DNA from: JBEINZ01 sp040377825
GTDB lineage: Bacteria > Pseudomonadota > Alphaproteobacteria > Rhizobiales > Ancalomicrobiaceae
Length of the DNA: 10,446 nucleotides
Assembly (NCBI GenBank): GCA_040377825.1
Contig: JBEINZ010000101.1
Coordinates: forward strand, 1 to 10,446
Direction of reading: 5' to 3'
Below, in pieces: positions 1 to 6,451 of the stretch (position 1 is its first letter; each line of letters begins with the position of its first letter). The notes under the pieces are model-generated. The model was not told the DNA's origin. It ran no database searches and worked only from the letters and a program-made list of their open reading frames with translations. A program made the position numbers and the translations under genes.

Positions 1-26
1 ATGTGTCCATCCGATCGGGAAATGCT

Positions 27-857
27 CTAGCGAATGTCCTCGACCCACGGCACGAGGCGACGGGTCGTCGCGTCGACGATAAGGCGAAGCACAACGGCGA
101 TCGCCGCGACCAGAATGACGGCGGCAAACATCGTATCGGTTTGAAGCCTCGCATTGGCATGGAGCATGATAAGGCCGAGCCCTTGTGACGCCCCCACCCA
201 CTCTCCAACGATCGCACCAAACGGCGCGGCGGCGGCGGCAACACGCAAACCGGTGACCAGCGCTGGCAATGCCGCCGGAATCTTGATGGCGACCAACGTC
301 TGGATGCGCGTCGCGCGATAAAGGCGACCAAGATCGACAAGGCCGGGATCCGTGCGATCAAGGCCGTCATGAAAAGCGGATGCGACAGGGAAGAAGATGA
401 CCAGTGCGGTCATCACGATCTTTGATGCCAGCCCGAACCCAAACCATAGGACCAACAACGGCGCGATGGCAAAGACCGGCAGCGATTGTAATACGACCAC
501 CAGGGGAACAAGCAGGCGCCGGCTAATTGGAAATAGAGCCATAACGATCGCGAGACCGATACCGAGCAGGGATCCCGCGGCGAGGCCGAGGACGATCTCC
601 GTGGAGGTCACCAACGCGTTCCACGCAAGATCGGAAAAACGCCGCGCGAAAGCAGCGACAACACGATCCGGTCCCGGAAGAATGAAGGGCGACGGTCGGA
701 AAACTAAGACGATCGTCCACCAGACCGCAACCAGCATGACCGCCACGAGACCGAGATCACGAACAAAGCGGGTGATCGGGTGTGCGACGGCGAGCCGCCG
801 TATCGCGTCGCCTTTGGAAGGATCGACGGGCAAATCGCTTTCACGACGAGAAGGCAT
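27..857 (-). CDS. ABC transporter permease, TPP-riboswitch controlled (ThiX-like, thiamin precursor uptake)
   Basis: Inner-membrane permease of the binding-protein-dependent (BPD_transp_1) family. The 276-residue product has a charged N-terminus, a first membrane helix at about residues 35-54, an ILPGP motif at 59-63 just after it, and further helices at about 85-110, 114-140, 145-163 and 240-262. The EAA-type cytoplasmic loop that contacts the ATPase is visible at about 175-205, with the core IPAALP. Length and pattern match the SsuC/TauC/ThiX group. The TPP riboswitch immediately upstream makes thiamin, or more likely a pyrimidine precursor (HMP or formylaminopyrimidine), the probable substrate; that assignment is inference from regulation. 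The ATPase and binding protein are not in the window and may lie beyond the left edge. ATG at 855-857 is chosen as start because it sits 4 nt after the riboswitch and has GGGA/GGGAA upstream; an in-frame TTG at 858-860 directly before it is a less likely alternative. Stop is TAG at 27-29. Confidence 0.88.
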   Translation of the reverse strand: MPSRRESDLPVDPSKGDAIRRLAVAHPITRFVRDLGLVAVMLVAVWWTIVLVFRPSPFILPGPDRVVAAFARRFSDLAWNALVTSTEIVLGLAAGSLLGIGLAIVMALFPISRRLLVPLVVVLQSLPVFAIAPLLVLWFGFGLASKIVMTALVIFFPVASAFHDGLDRTDPGLVDLGRLYRATRIQTLVAIKIPAALPALVTGLRVAAAAAPFGAIVGEWVGASQGLGLIMLHANARLQTDTMFAAVILVAAIAVVLRLIVDATTRRLVPWVEDIR

Positions 858-861
858 CAAA

Positions 862-955
862 GTTCCCGTCCCTTCGCCGGCATAACCCGGATCAGGTTCG
901 AAGGGTTTGACGCGTTCCGCGCCATCTCAGCTCCATGACGAGCACCCCTCGGAAC
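862..955 (-). promoter_or_regulatory. TPP riboswitch (THI element)
   Basis: Reading the minus strand, the hallmark TPP-aptamer elements occur in order: GAGGGGTGCTC, CTGAGA (plus 925-930), ACCCTTCGAACCTGATC (CCTGAT at 891-896), then GGTTATGCCGGCGAAGGGA. The ends pair as an extended P1 helix: GTTCC (951-955) with GGAAC (862-866). The 3' strand of P1 contains the only purine-rich ribosome-binding sequence (GGGACGGGAA), 5-15 nt before the permease ATG. Ligand-stabilised P1 should therefore hide the ribosome-binding site and lower translation when TPP is plentiful. The aptamer call rests on direct motif recognition; the repression mechanism is inference. The promoter must lie in the short stretch up to about 1006 or inside the 3' end of the neighbouring gene. 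A weak TTGCGA...CTACAT arrangement just 5' of the aptamer is the only candidate I see. Confidence 0.95.
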
Positions 956-1006
956 ATGTAGACTCTGGCGGACCTCCGTTCGCAAGGCAAGCGAAAGCTT
1001 TCTAAA

Positions 1007-2788
1007 TCAACCGCCTTGGCCCCAGGCGGTCAAGGCATCTGCCACGACGCGATCGCCGGCTCCAGCCTTCTCGATTGTCAAGATCGCACGACGGTTGTTT
1101 TCATAGAGGATTGGAATATCGATCCAGCCGCGCTCTTTTAACAACGTGATATTCCGCGATTTTTCCGGCTCGGGTGCCGCAAGCGCAATCCAGAAAAAGC
1201 CAGAGGATATGCGCGCGGAGGCCGCTGCCAAGGGGTCGCCTCGCGCCTGCTCGGTGGCCTTCATGATGAGGCCGGGCACGTTGGAAACGCCTTTGTTATC
1301 AAAGTCAGGCGACACTTGAAAGCGCAGTTCGACAAGGTGACTTGCGGGGAACGATGAGTCGGTATTTGGCTGAATGGTCACGTTGAGCGTGAGGCCACGC
1401 TCCGGCACCTCAATTCGCGCCTTAACCATTGTGACTTGGGGCTTGCCGGGCTGTGGGCTTTCGCGAACTGTCTGCCAAACCACGCGTCCGGCCGTCACCG
1501 CATTTTGCGCGCCGCCCGATGTACCTTCTTCAAGTAGGGTCGCCTTTTGCACAGTTGCAGGCAGCGTTGAAAGCGCGGGAGAGTCGACCGGCGCATAAGA
1601 CGTCGACGAACTATTGGTGTCAGCTTGTGGGGATTGGCCGGCCCGCAGTTGTTCGTCAAGTGCAATACCCGTGCGGACATCCGGCGGACTCATGATCGGC
1701 TGGGTCGGAACACTTTTCACGCCATTTTGGCCGGTCCCGCTCGCGGCGACACGGCCCGTTGCCGAATCGTCGGTCGCGAGGCGGTCGACGGACTTTGGCG
1801 GCGGTGGCGGCGCGACGCCGATTCGGGTCGGCAGCGAATTGACCAATTGCTCGGAGCCGAGATAGCTGGCGATATCGTCGCGGTTCGTCCAAAGCGCCGC
1901 AACACCGATTGCAATAACCAAGGACGCGACAACAAGCCCGGCAAGAAGCGGGATGCGCGAGCGCCGTGCTGGCTCGGATTCGACACGCGGCGTCGGTGGC
2001 GCTTCGGGACGGCGCGTTTCCGTACGATCACGGCGCTTGGTGGGACGACGCCCCGTCTCGGTCGGGCTTGTAGTTCGGTCATTGTCGTCCAAACCGGCAG
2101 TACCAGTTCCGGCGGCGACAGTCGCGGACATAACCTGTTTGGCCTGACGGGCCGATTCGGCGGTGGCGGAACCTAGACGGTCCGCATCATCGATCGCGCG
2201 ACGGATCGCGTCGCTTCCAGACGTCTGCGGTGGAGAGAGTTGCGAAGCCGGCGCCGCCGCAGTGGGAGGCGGTGCACTCATAGGCCGCGTCGCGGCTTCG
2301 AGGCTTGGGCGCGGACGTTCTATAGGCGTCGGGAGCCTCGGCGGCGACGGCCGCGCTGAGCTTGCCGGCTTAGGAAAGGACGGCGACGCTAGGGCTGACG
2401 GTTGTATCGGCGACCTTGGTTGCGGCTGAACCAGTCCACCTTGACTTGCGACCGACGGGGCAATCGTCGGGGCGACCGACGCAGTCGCCGGAGAGGCTGC
2501 TGCGGGCGGTTGGGACGCGGCACCTATCGGAGGCGTCGTGGGCATTGCAACGCGGTTAAGCGTCTGGCTCAAAATACCCTTGGCGGCTTCCGCCTCGACA
2601 CGGCGGATAGAATCCTCAAGCTGCAACCTTTGCTGAGTAATCTCAGCAGCAGACAGCGGCGGATTGAAAGACTTAAGTTGCGTGATGAGCGCGGCGCGCG
2701 CCTTTTCGTAAACCGAGCGGCGTGCCTCCCCGGTCGGTTCCGGCAAGGCACCGATCGCTCGTTTCAGGATCGCGTGATAGTCAGCCAT
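1007..2788 (-). CDS. Single-pass membrane protein of unknown function, purA-linked
   Basis: No characterised family recognised. The 593-residue product has four visible parts. A conserved-looking, probably alpha-helical N-terminal segment (residues 1-75) contains a charged helix-rich stretch around YEKARAALITQLKS and LEDSIRRVEAEAAK. A long Pro/Ala/Ser-rich low-complexity linker (about 80-190) follows, then a strongly basic stretch (about 246-278) leading into one hydrophobic helix (279-300). Basic residues before the helix predict a cytoplasmic N-terminus and a periplasmic C-terminus. After a second Pro/Ser-rich linker (about 320-430) comes a folded C-terminal domain (about 433-593) with alternating beta-like segments (VTMVKARIEVPERGLTLNVTI, HLVELRFQVS, WIDIPILYENNRRAILTIEKA). 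The start ATG has AGGGG six bases upstream. It begins 65 bp after purA on the same strand with no clear terminator between them, so co-transcription is likely. The linkers resemble envelope-spanning proteins, but no function is assigned. The TGA stop is at 1007-1009. Confidence 0.85.
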   Translation of the reverse strand: MADYHAILKRAIGALPEPTGEARRSVYEKARAALITQLKSFNPPLSAAEITQQRLQLEDSIRRVEAEAAKGILSQTLNRVAMPTTPPIGAASQPPAAASPATASVAPTIAPSVASQGGLVQPQPRSPIQPSALASPSFPKPASSARPSPPRLPTPIERPRPSLEAATRPMSAPPPTAAAPASQLSPPQTSGSDAIRRAIDDADRLGSATAESARQAKQVMSATVAAGTGTAGLDDNDRTTSPTETGRRPTKRRDRTETRRPEAPPTPRVESEPARRSRIPLLAGLVVASLVIAIGVAALWTNRDDIASYLGSEQLVNSLPTRIGVAPPPPPKSVDRLATDDSATGRVAASGTGQNGVKSVPTQPIMSPPDVRTGIALDEQLRAGQSPQADTNSSSTSYAPVDSPALSTLPATVQKATLLEEGTSGGAQNAVTAGRVVWQTVRESPQPGKPQVTMVKARIEVPERGLTLNVTIQPNTDSSFPASHLVELRFQVSPDFDNKGVSNVPGLIMKATEQARGDPLAAASARISSGFFWIALAAPEPEKSRNITLLKERGWIDIPILYENNRRAILTIEKAGAGDRVVADALTAWGQGG

Positions 2789-2853
2789 TGTTGCCCCTAA
2801 GGCCTTCCCACGTCCTGATCATCGCTTTGTAAACGCTTTGTGGCAATGCATGG

Positions 2854-4146
2854 TTAATCCTGAAATGGGTCCTGGACAAGAATTGTATCGTCCCGCTCAG
2901 GACTCGTAGATAGCATCGCAACCGGCGCACCTATGAGTTCTTCAATGTATCGCACGTATTTTACGGCTTGAGCCGGTAAATCGGCCCAGCTGCGCGCGCC
3001 ACGTGTCGATCCCGACCAGCCCTCCAGAGTTTCGTAAACCGGCTCCACTCTCGCTTGCGCCACCTGTGCGGCAGGAAGATGGTCGATCTCCTGTCCGTCG
3101 AGGCGATATTTTACGCAAATCTTGATCTCCTCCAGGCCATCGAGCACATCAAGCTTTGTTAACGCGATTCCCCGGATCCCTGAAACCTTAACTGTCTGCC
3201 GGACAAGCACCGCATCGAACCACCCGCAGCGCCGTTTGCGCCCGGTTACGGTGCCGAATTCATGGCCGCGTGTGCCGAGGAATTCTCCAATGGCGCCAGT
3301 ATCTTCGGTCGGAAATGGCCCCTCCCCTACCCGTGTCGTGTAAGCCTTGGTGATGCCGAGAACCGTCCCAAGTGCATTTGGCCCGACGCCCGAGCCGGTT
3401 GCCGCCTGGGCAGCGACGGTGTTCGATGAGGTCACGAAGGGATAGGTACCATGGTCGATATCAAGTAGCGCGCCTTGAGCCCCTTCGAACAAGATCCGAT
3501 CGCCCGCGCGTCGTCGCTGGTCGAGGAGCATCCAAACCGTATCCATGAAGGGCAGAACGTCGTCGGCGACCGAAGCGAGTTCCTCGTAGAGCGTGTCAAC
3601 CGAAACTTCTGACTGGCCATGCCCCCGGCGCAGCGCGTTGTGATGAGCGAGAAGCCGTTCGATTTTACCACGGAGGCTAGGGAGATCGGCTAGATCCATC
3701 AAGCGAATCGCTCGGCGACCGACTTTGTCCTCGTAGGCCGGGCCGATGCCCCGTCCGGTCGTGCCGATTCGGGTGCCGATGTTCGAGCGCTCGCGCAATT
3801 GATCAAGTTCGCGGTGAAGCGAGAGAATAAGGGACGTGTTTTCCGCGATGCGCAGATTGTCCGGCGTGACTTTCACGCCCTGTGCCGCCAGTTTACCGAT
3901 CTCGCTGACCAGAGCATGCGGATCGAGCACGACGCCGTTGCCGATGACAGCAAGTTTGCCCGGGCGCACCACGCCGGAGGGAAGCAGCGAGAGTTTGTAG
4001 GAAACACCGTCGATGACCAGCGTGTGGCCGGCATTATGTCCCCCTTGAAAGCGCACGACGACGTCCGCGCGCTCCGATAACCAATCAACGATCTTACCCT
4101 TGCCCTCGTCACCCCACTGCGACCCTACAACGACGACATTGGCCAT
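2854..4146 (-). CDS. purA: Adenylosuccinate synthetase
   Basis: Cytoplasmic enzyme of AMP synthesis: it joins IMP and aspartate using GTP to give adenylosuccinate, the first committed step from IMP to AMP. The 430-residue product has the family length and all main landmarks. The N-terminal loop GSQWGDEGKGK carries the catalytic Asp13, and GGHNAGHTLV carries the catalytic His41. GTTGRGIGPAYEDK is near residue 130, the DHGTYPFVTSSNT segment near 230, and TVTGRKRRCGWFDAV, part of the IMP/GTP-binding region, near 300. No key residue is missing. The start ATG at 4144-4146 gives the expected MANVVVVGSQWGDEG N-terminus; GGAG lies 10 nt upstream, a rather long spacing. The stop is TAA at 2854-2856. 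The downstream single-pass membrane protein follows after 65 bp. The gene is divergent from the first DMT transporter across a 297-bp spacer. Confidence 0.98.
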   Translation of the reverse strand: MANVVVVGSQWGDEGKGKIVDWLSERADVVVRFQGGHNAGHTLVIDGVSYKLSLLPSGVVRPGKLAVIGNGVVLDPHALVSEIGKLAAQGVKVTPDNLRIAENTSLILSLHRELDQLRERSNIGTRIGTTGRGIGPAYEDKVGRRAIRLMDLADLPSLRGKIERLLAHHNALRRGHGQSEVSVDTLYEELASVADDVLPFMDTVWMLLDQRRRAGDRILFEGAQGALLDIDHGTYPFVTSSNTVAAQAATGSGVGPNALGTVLGITKAYTTRVGEGPFPTEDTGAIGEFLGTRGHEFGTVTGRKRRCGWFDAVLVRQTVKVSGIRGIALTKLDVLDGLEEIKICVKYRLDGQEIDHLPAAQVAQARVEPVYETLEGWSGSTRGARSWADLPAQAVKYVRYIEELIGAPVAMLSTSPERDDTILVQDPFQD

Positions 4147-4200
4147 TTCACATCTACTCCAATACGATCAAGAAGACGGGCCAACGCACGTGTCCATGCT

Positions 4201-4223
4201 TTCAGCACTCAAGGCATGCTGAA
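4201..4223 (-). repeat. 7-bp inverted repeat in the putative purA leader
   Basis: TTCAGCA at 4201-4207 is matched exactly by TGCTGAA at 4217-4223 across a 9-nt loop. It lies 55-77 bp upstream of the purA start, within the transcript if the TATAAT at 4304-4309 is used. No U-tract follows, so it is not a terminator. It may be an operator or a leader hairpin, or it may be chance. Confidence 0.4.
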
Positions 4224-4303
4224 CGAACCGGTCAGTTACTAGCCGAGTCGCGCCCGGCCCAGGTAGGCTATACCGACCAAGCGCAACCACGATACGTTTG
4301 CGG

Positions 4304-4309
4304 ATTATA
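4304..4309 (-). promoter_or_regulatory. Candidate -10 element for purA
   Basis: The minus strand reads a perfect TATAAT here, about 158 bp upstream of the purA ATG. No good -35 hexamer lies 16-18 bp upstream; a TTGATC is present but only 9 bp away. The hexamer stands out in GC-rich DNA, but the assignment is weak. Confidence 0.3.
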
Positions 4310-4337
4310 GCGTTATTGGATCAACAGGGCGACCAGG

Positions 4338-4359
4338 AAAACGCAGTCTTCGAACTGCG
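4338..4359 (-). terminator. Short terminator-like hairpin upstream of purA
   Basis: On the minus strand CGCAGT, a 6-nt loop (TCGAAG) and ACTGCG are followed directly by TTTTCC, the layout of a short intrinsic terminator. No minus-strand gene precedes it, because the region is divergent. It might stop antisense transcription coming from the exporter region or be a chance hairpin. If a purA promoter lies further upstream, it could act as an attenuator. The stem is short and the U-tract weak. Confidence 0.3.
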
Positions 4360-4391
4360 AAGGGATGCGCGACCAGTCGCCGATCTAATGA

Positions 4392-4410
4392 CAACGGCAC
4401 CGTGCCATTG
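4392..4410. repeat. Imperfect palindrome upstream of the first DMT exporter
   Basis: CAACGGCA and TGCCATTG pair across a 3-nt loop with one mismatch. The element lies 33-52 bp before the chosen ATG of the exporter. Its position suits an operator or a 5'-leader hairpin for the exporter, but no regulator gene sits beside it and the assignment is inference. Confidence 0.3.
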
Positions 4411-4443
4411 TGGTAACCCAGTGACGTGATCGAGGATGACGGG

Positions 4444-5352
4444 ATGACGCCAAAACCGAAAAGTCTCGTCACACCTAGGACTGATCCTCGTGCTTATCTT
4501 TACCTAGTGCTCACGACCTTGATGTGGGGCGCGAACACGGTTGCAGGCCAAATCGCGATTGGCCAAGTCTCACCCATGGCGCTCACGGCACTTCGATGGC
4601 TGTTCGTCTGCGTGATTCTCGCTGTCGTCGCGCGTAAGGACCTCGTCGCGGATTGGCCAGCATTGAAACCGAAATTGCCGTCACTGCTCCTGATGGGGGT
4701 GCTGGGATTTACGGGCTTCAACGCGCTTTTCTATCTGGCCGCCCATTTCACGAGCGCGGTAAACGTGGCGATCATCCAAGGGGCAATCCCCGTCTTTGTG
4801 TTTCTCGGTGCTTATGTCGCTTTCGGCACGCGAATCGGTTTCGGGCAAATGGGAGGCATCGCTCTCGCCATGGCGGGCGTGCTCTTCGTAACCGTGAAGG
4901 GCGATTTCAGCATTATCCAGACGCTTGGTTTTAACTTTGGCGACCTATTGATGCTGATCGCCGTGATTTTATACGGAGGCTATACGGTCGCACTACGCAA
5001 TCGTCCGAAAACAACCGATCTCGGTTTTTTCACGATCATGGCCATGGCGGCATTTGCGACATCTTTGCCGCTCGTGGCGATCGAAGCCGCAACCGGTCGG
5101 TTCCAGCCTCCGACGATCACCGGATGGATCGTCACGCTTTGGATTGCCGTGTTCCCCTCGCTCTTGTCGCAGCTGTTTTTCTTGCGTGGTGTTGCCATGA
5201 TCGGCCCGGGTCGCGCCGGCATCTTCGTGAATCTCGTGCCGATTTTCGGCGCTGCGATGGCCGTCGGCATACTTGGCGAACCCTTCGGGTGGTACGACTC
5301 CGTCGGCCTCGTTTTGGTCATCGGTGGTATTGCGTTAGCGCAGCGGCGCTAG
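4444..5352 (+). CDS. DMT superfamily transporter (EamA family), first of a tandem pair
   Basis: Inner-membrane protein of the drug/metabolite transporter superfamily, usually exporters of amino acids or other small metabolites; the substrate cannot be read from the sequence. The 302-residue product has two EamA repeats (about 18-145 and 165-300) and about ten hydrophobic segments. The first helix carries the family-typical LTTLMWGANTVAGQIA pattern, and an alanine/glycine-rich helix in the first repeat (GGIALAMAGVLFVTV) and a similar last helix (SVGLVLVIGGIALA) close the two halves. ATG at 4444 is chosen because GAGGA lies 7 nt before it. An in-frame GTG at 4426 would add six residues (MIEDDG) but has no ribosome-binding sequence. 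The stop is TAG. A related but clearly different exporter follows 96 bp downstream on the same strand. Confidence 0.9.
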   Translation: MTPKPKSLVTPRTDPRAYLYLVLTTLMWGANTVAGQIAIGQVSPMALTALRWLFVCVILAVVARKDLVADWPALKPKLPSLLLMGVLGFTGFNALFYLAAHFTSAVNVAIIQGAIPVFVFLGAYVAFGTRIGFGQMGGIALAMAGVLFVTVKGDFSIIQTLGFNFGDLLMLIAVILYGGYTVALRNRPKTTDLGFFTIMAMAAFATSLPLVAIEAATGRFQPPTITGWIVTLWIAVFPSLLSQLFFLRGVAMIGPGRAGIFVNLVPIFGAAMAVGILGEPFGWYDSVGLVLVIGGIALAQRR

Positions 5353-5448
5353 ACCTCGGCGGATTGCGGGCGGCTGAGTTGTCGGGAATCGGGTGGCGGC
5401 TGTAAACGCCGTCGTTAGGATCGCTGCATACCGAACGGGAGGTCGACT

Positions 5449-6363
5449 ATGTCCGCGCGCGCTTGGTCATTGTTGTTGTTTCTCTCGGTGCTCTGGGGCG
5501 GATCGTTCCTCTTCAATCGAATCGCGCTTGTTGAGATTCCAACCTTCACACTGGTTTTCGCGCGTTGCGCGATGGCTGCCCTTCTGCTGGCGATCGTCCT
5601 CGGTTTCACCGCAGATCGCCTGCCGTCCGACCGTTCGGGCTGGTGGGATCTCACGGTCATGGGTATCCTCAATAACGTGATTCCGTTCGTGCTCATCGTC
5701 TGGGGTCAGCATACGATCGGCGCGGGACTTGCCGCGATCATGAACGCGACCACACCCATTTTCAGCGTGATAATCGCCCACATCTTCACGACCGATGACA
5801 AGGCGACACCATTGAAAGTCTCCGGGATTTTACTTGGAATCATCGGGGTCGCGGTTTTGATCGGGCTGGACCGTCTGGCCGGCATCTCGGACAATCTACC
5901 GGCCGAGATAGCTTGCCTTGGAGCAGCGCTGAGCTACGGTCTCTCGAGTCTGTGGAGCCGCCGTTTTCGCGGGCGGCCCCCTACCTTTACGGCTGCAGGT
6001 CAGTTGACGGCTTCCTCGCTCATCCTGCTGCCCATCGCTTTGGTGGTAGACACACCATGGACGCTAGCGATGCCTTCTACCCACGTCGTCCTTGCGATGC
6101 TCGGACTCGCGGCGCTCTCCACAGCGCTCGCCTATGTCGTCTTCTTCCGCATCATAACGATCGCCGGCGCAACATCGGCAACGCTCGTCACGCTGCTGGT
6201 TCCCCCAAGCGCGGTTGTGCTGGGGTGGCTGGTCCTCGCCGAAAAGCTCGCTGTGCCGCACATAGCGGGAATGGCGCTGATTTTCGTAGGTCTACTGGCA
6301 ATCGACGGGCGGATACCGCGTGCGATCATGCCACTGATCGGAATGAGAAAACGGGTCCCATGA
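5449..6363 (+). CDS. DMT superfamily transporter (EamA family), second of a tandem pair
   Basis: A second EamA-type exporter of 304 residues with about ten membrane helices. The first helix shows the family signature LLFLSVLWGGSFLFNRIAL; the central TM4 region reads GAGLAAIMNATTPIFSVIIAH, close to many EamA proteins; the second repeat starts near residue 155 (ACLGAALSYGLSSLWSRRF). The start is well supported: GGGAGG at 5437-5442 lies six bases before the ATG. It follows the first exporter by 96 bp, with no obvious terminator between, so the two may share a transcript. The two proteins align only in general pattern, so this is an old duplication or two independent family members rather than a recent copy. 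The substrate is unknown. The stop TGA lies seven bases before a strong inverted repeat. Confidence 0.92.
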   Translation: MSARAWSLLLFLSVLWGGSFLFNRIALVEIPTFTLVFARCAMAALLLAIVLGFTADRLPSDRSGWWDLTVMGILNNVIPFVLIVWGQHTIGAGLAAIMNATTPIFSVIIAHIFTTDDKATPLKVSGILLGIIGVAVLIGLDRLAGISDNLPAEIACLGAALSYGLSSLWSRRFRGRPPTFTAAGQLTASSLILLPIALVVDTPWTLAMPSTHVVLAMLGLAALSTALAYVVFFRIITIAGATSATLVTLLVPPSAVVLGWLVLAEKLAVPHIAGMALIFVGLLAIDGRIPRAIMPLIGMRKRVP

Positions 6364-6370
6364 ATAAAGG

Positions 6371-6399
6371 CCCGATCAGAACGACGAGACCTGATCGGG
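6371..6399. terminator. Probable terminator between convergent serA and exporter genes
   Basis: A perfect 9-bp inverted repeat CCCGATCAG (6371-6379) and CTGATCGGG (6391-6399) with an 11-nt loop sits in the 88-bp gap between two converging genes. On the minus strand the stem is followed by CCTTTATT, a modest U-tract, so it best serves serA. On the plus strand no U-run follows, so termination of the exporter transcript there is less certain. Confidence 0.65.
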
Positions 6400-6451
6400 T
6401 GAGTTCCTCGTGAGGACGGAGGCTCAAAAGCGCCCCCACGAATCCTTCGCC

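Larger units (their letters stand above)
4147..4443. other. Divergent intergenic region between purA and the DMT exporter
   Basis: No coding sequence is supported here. The stretch must hold the promoter for purA (minus) and for the first exporter (plus). Visible structure: a perfect 7-bp inverted repeat TTCAGCA/TGCTGAA (4201-4207 and 4217-4223); a perfect -10-like TATAAT on the minus strand (4304-4309); a 6-bp stem with a four-T tail on the minus strand (4338-4359); and an imperfect palindrome around ACGGCACCGTGCC (4392-4410). No binding site for a named regulator was recognised. Confidence 0.6.

Noticed and set aside
1..10. Minus-strand ATG at 8-10 as the start of the next transporter gene
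   Set aside because: Only three codons are visible and no ribosome-binding sequence precedes it, so a gene cannot be supported.
397..885. 162-codon plus-strand frame overlapping the permease and the riboswitch
   Set aside because: It runs antisense through the conserved TPP aptamer and permease. The Thr/Arg-rich product has no recognisable feature.
979..995. TTCGC/GCGAA hairpin after the stop of the purA-linked gene as a terminator
   Set aside because: The stem is only 5 bp and no U-tract follows on the minus strand.
1625..2176. 183-codon open frame on the plus strand opposite the proline-rich membrane protein
   Set aside because: Arg- and Gly-rich shadow of a Pro/Ala/Ser-rich coding strand. 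It has no domain or start signal.
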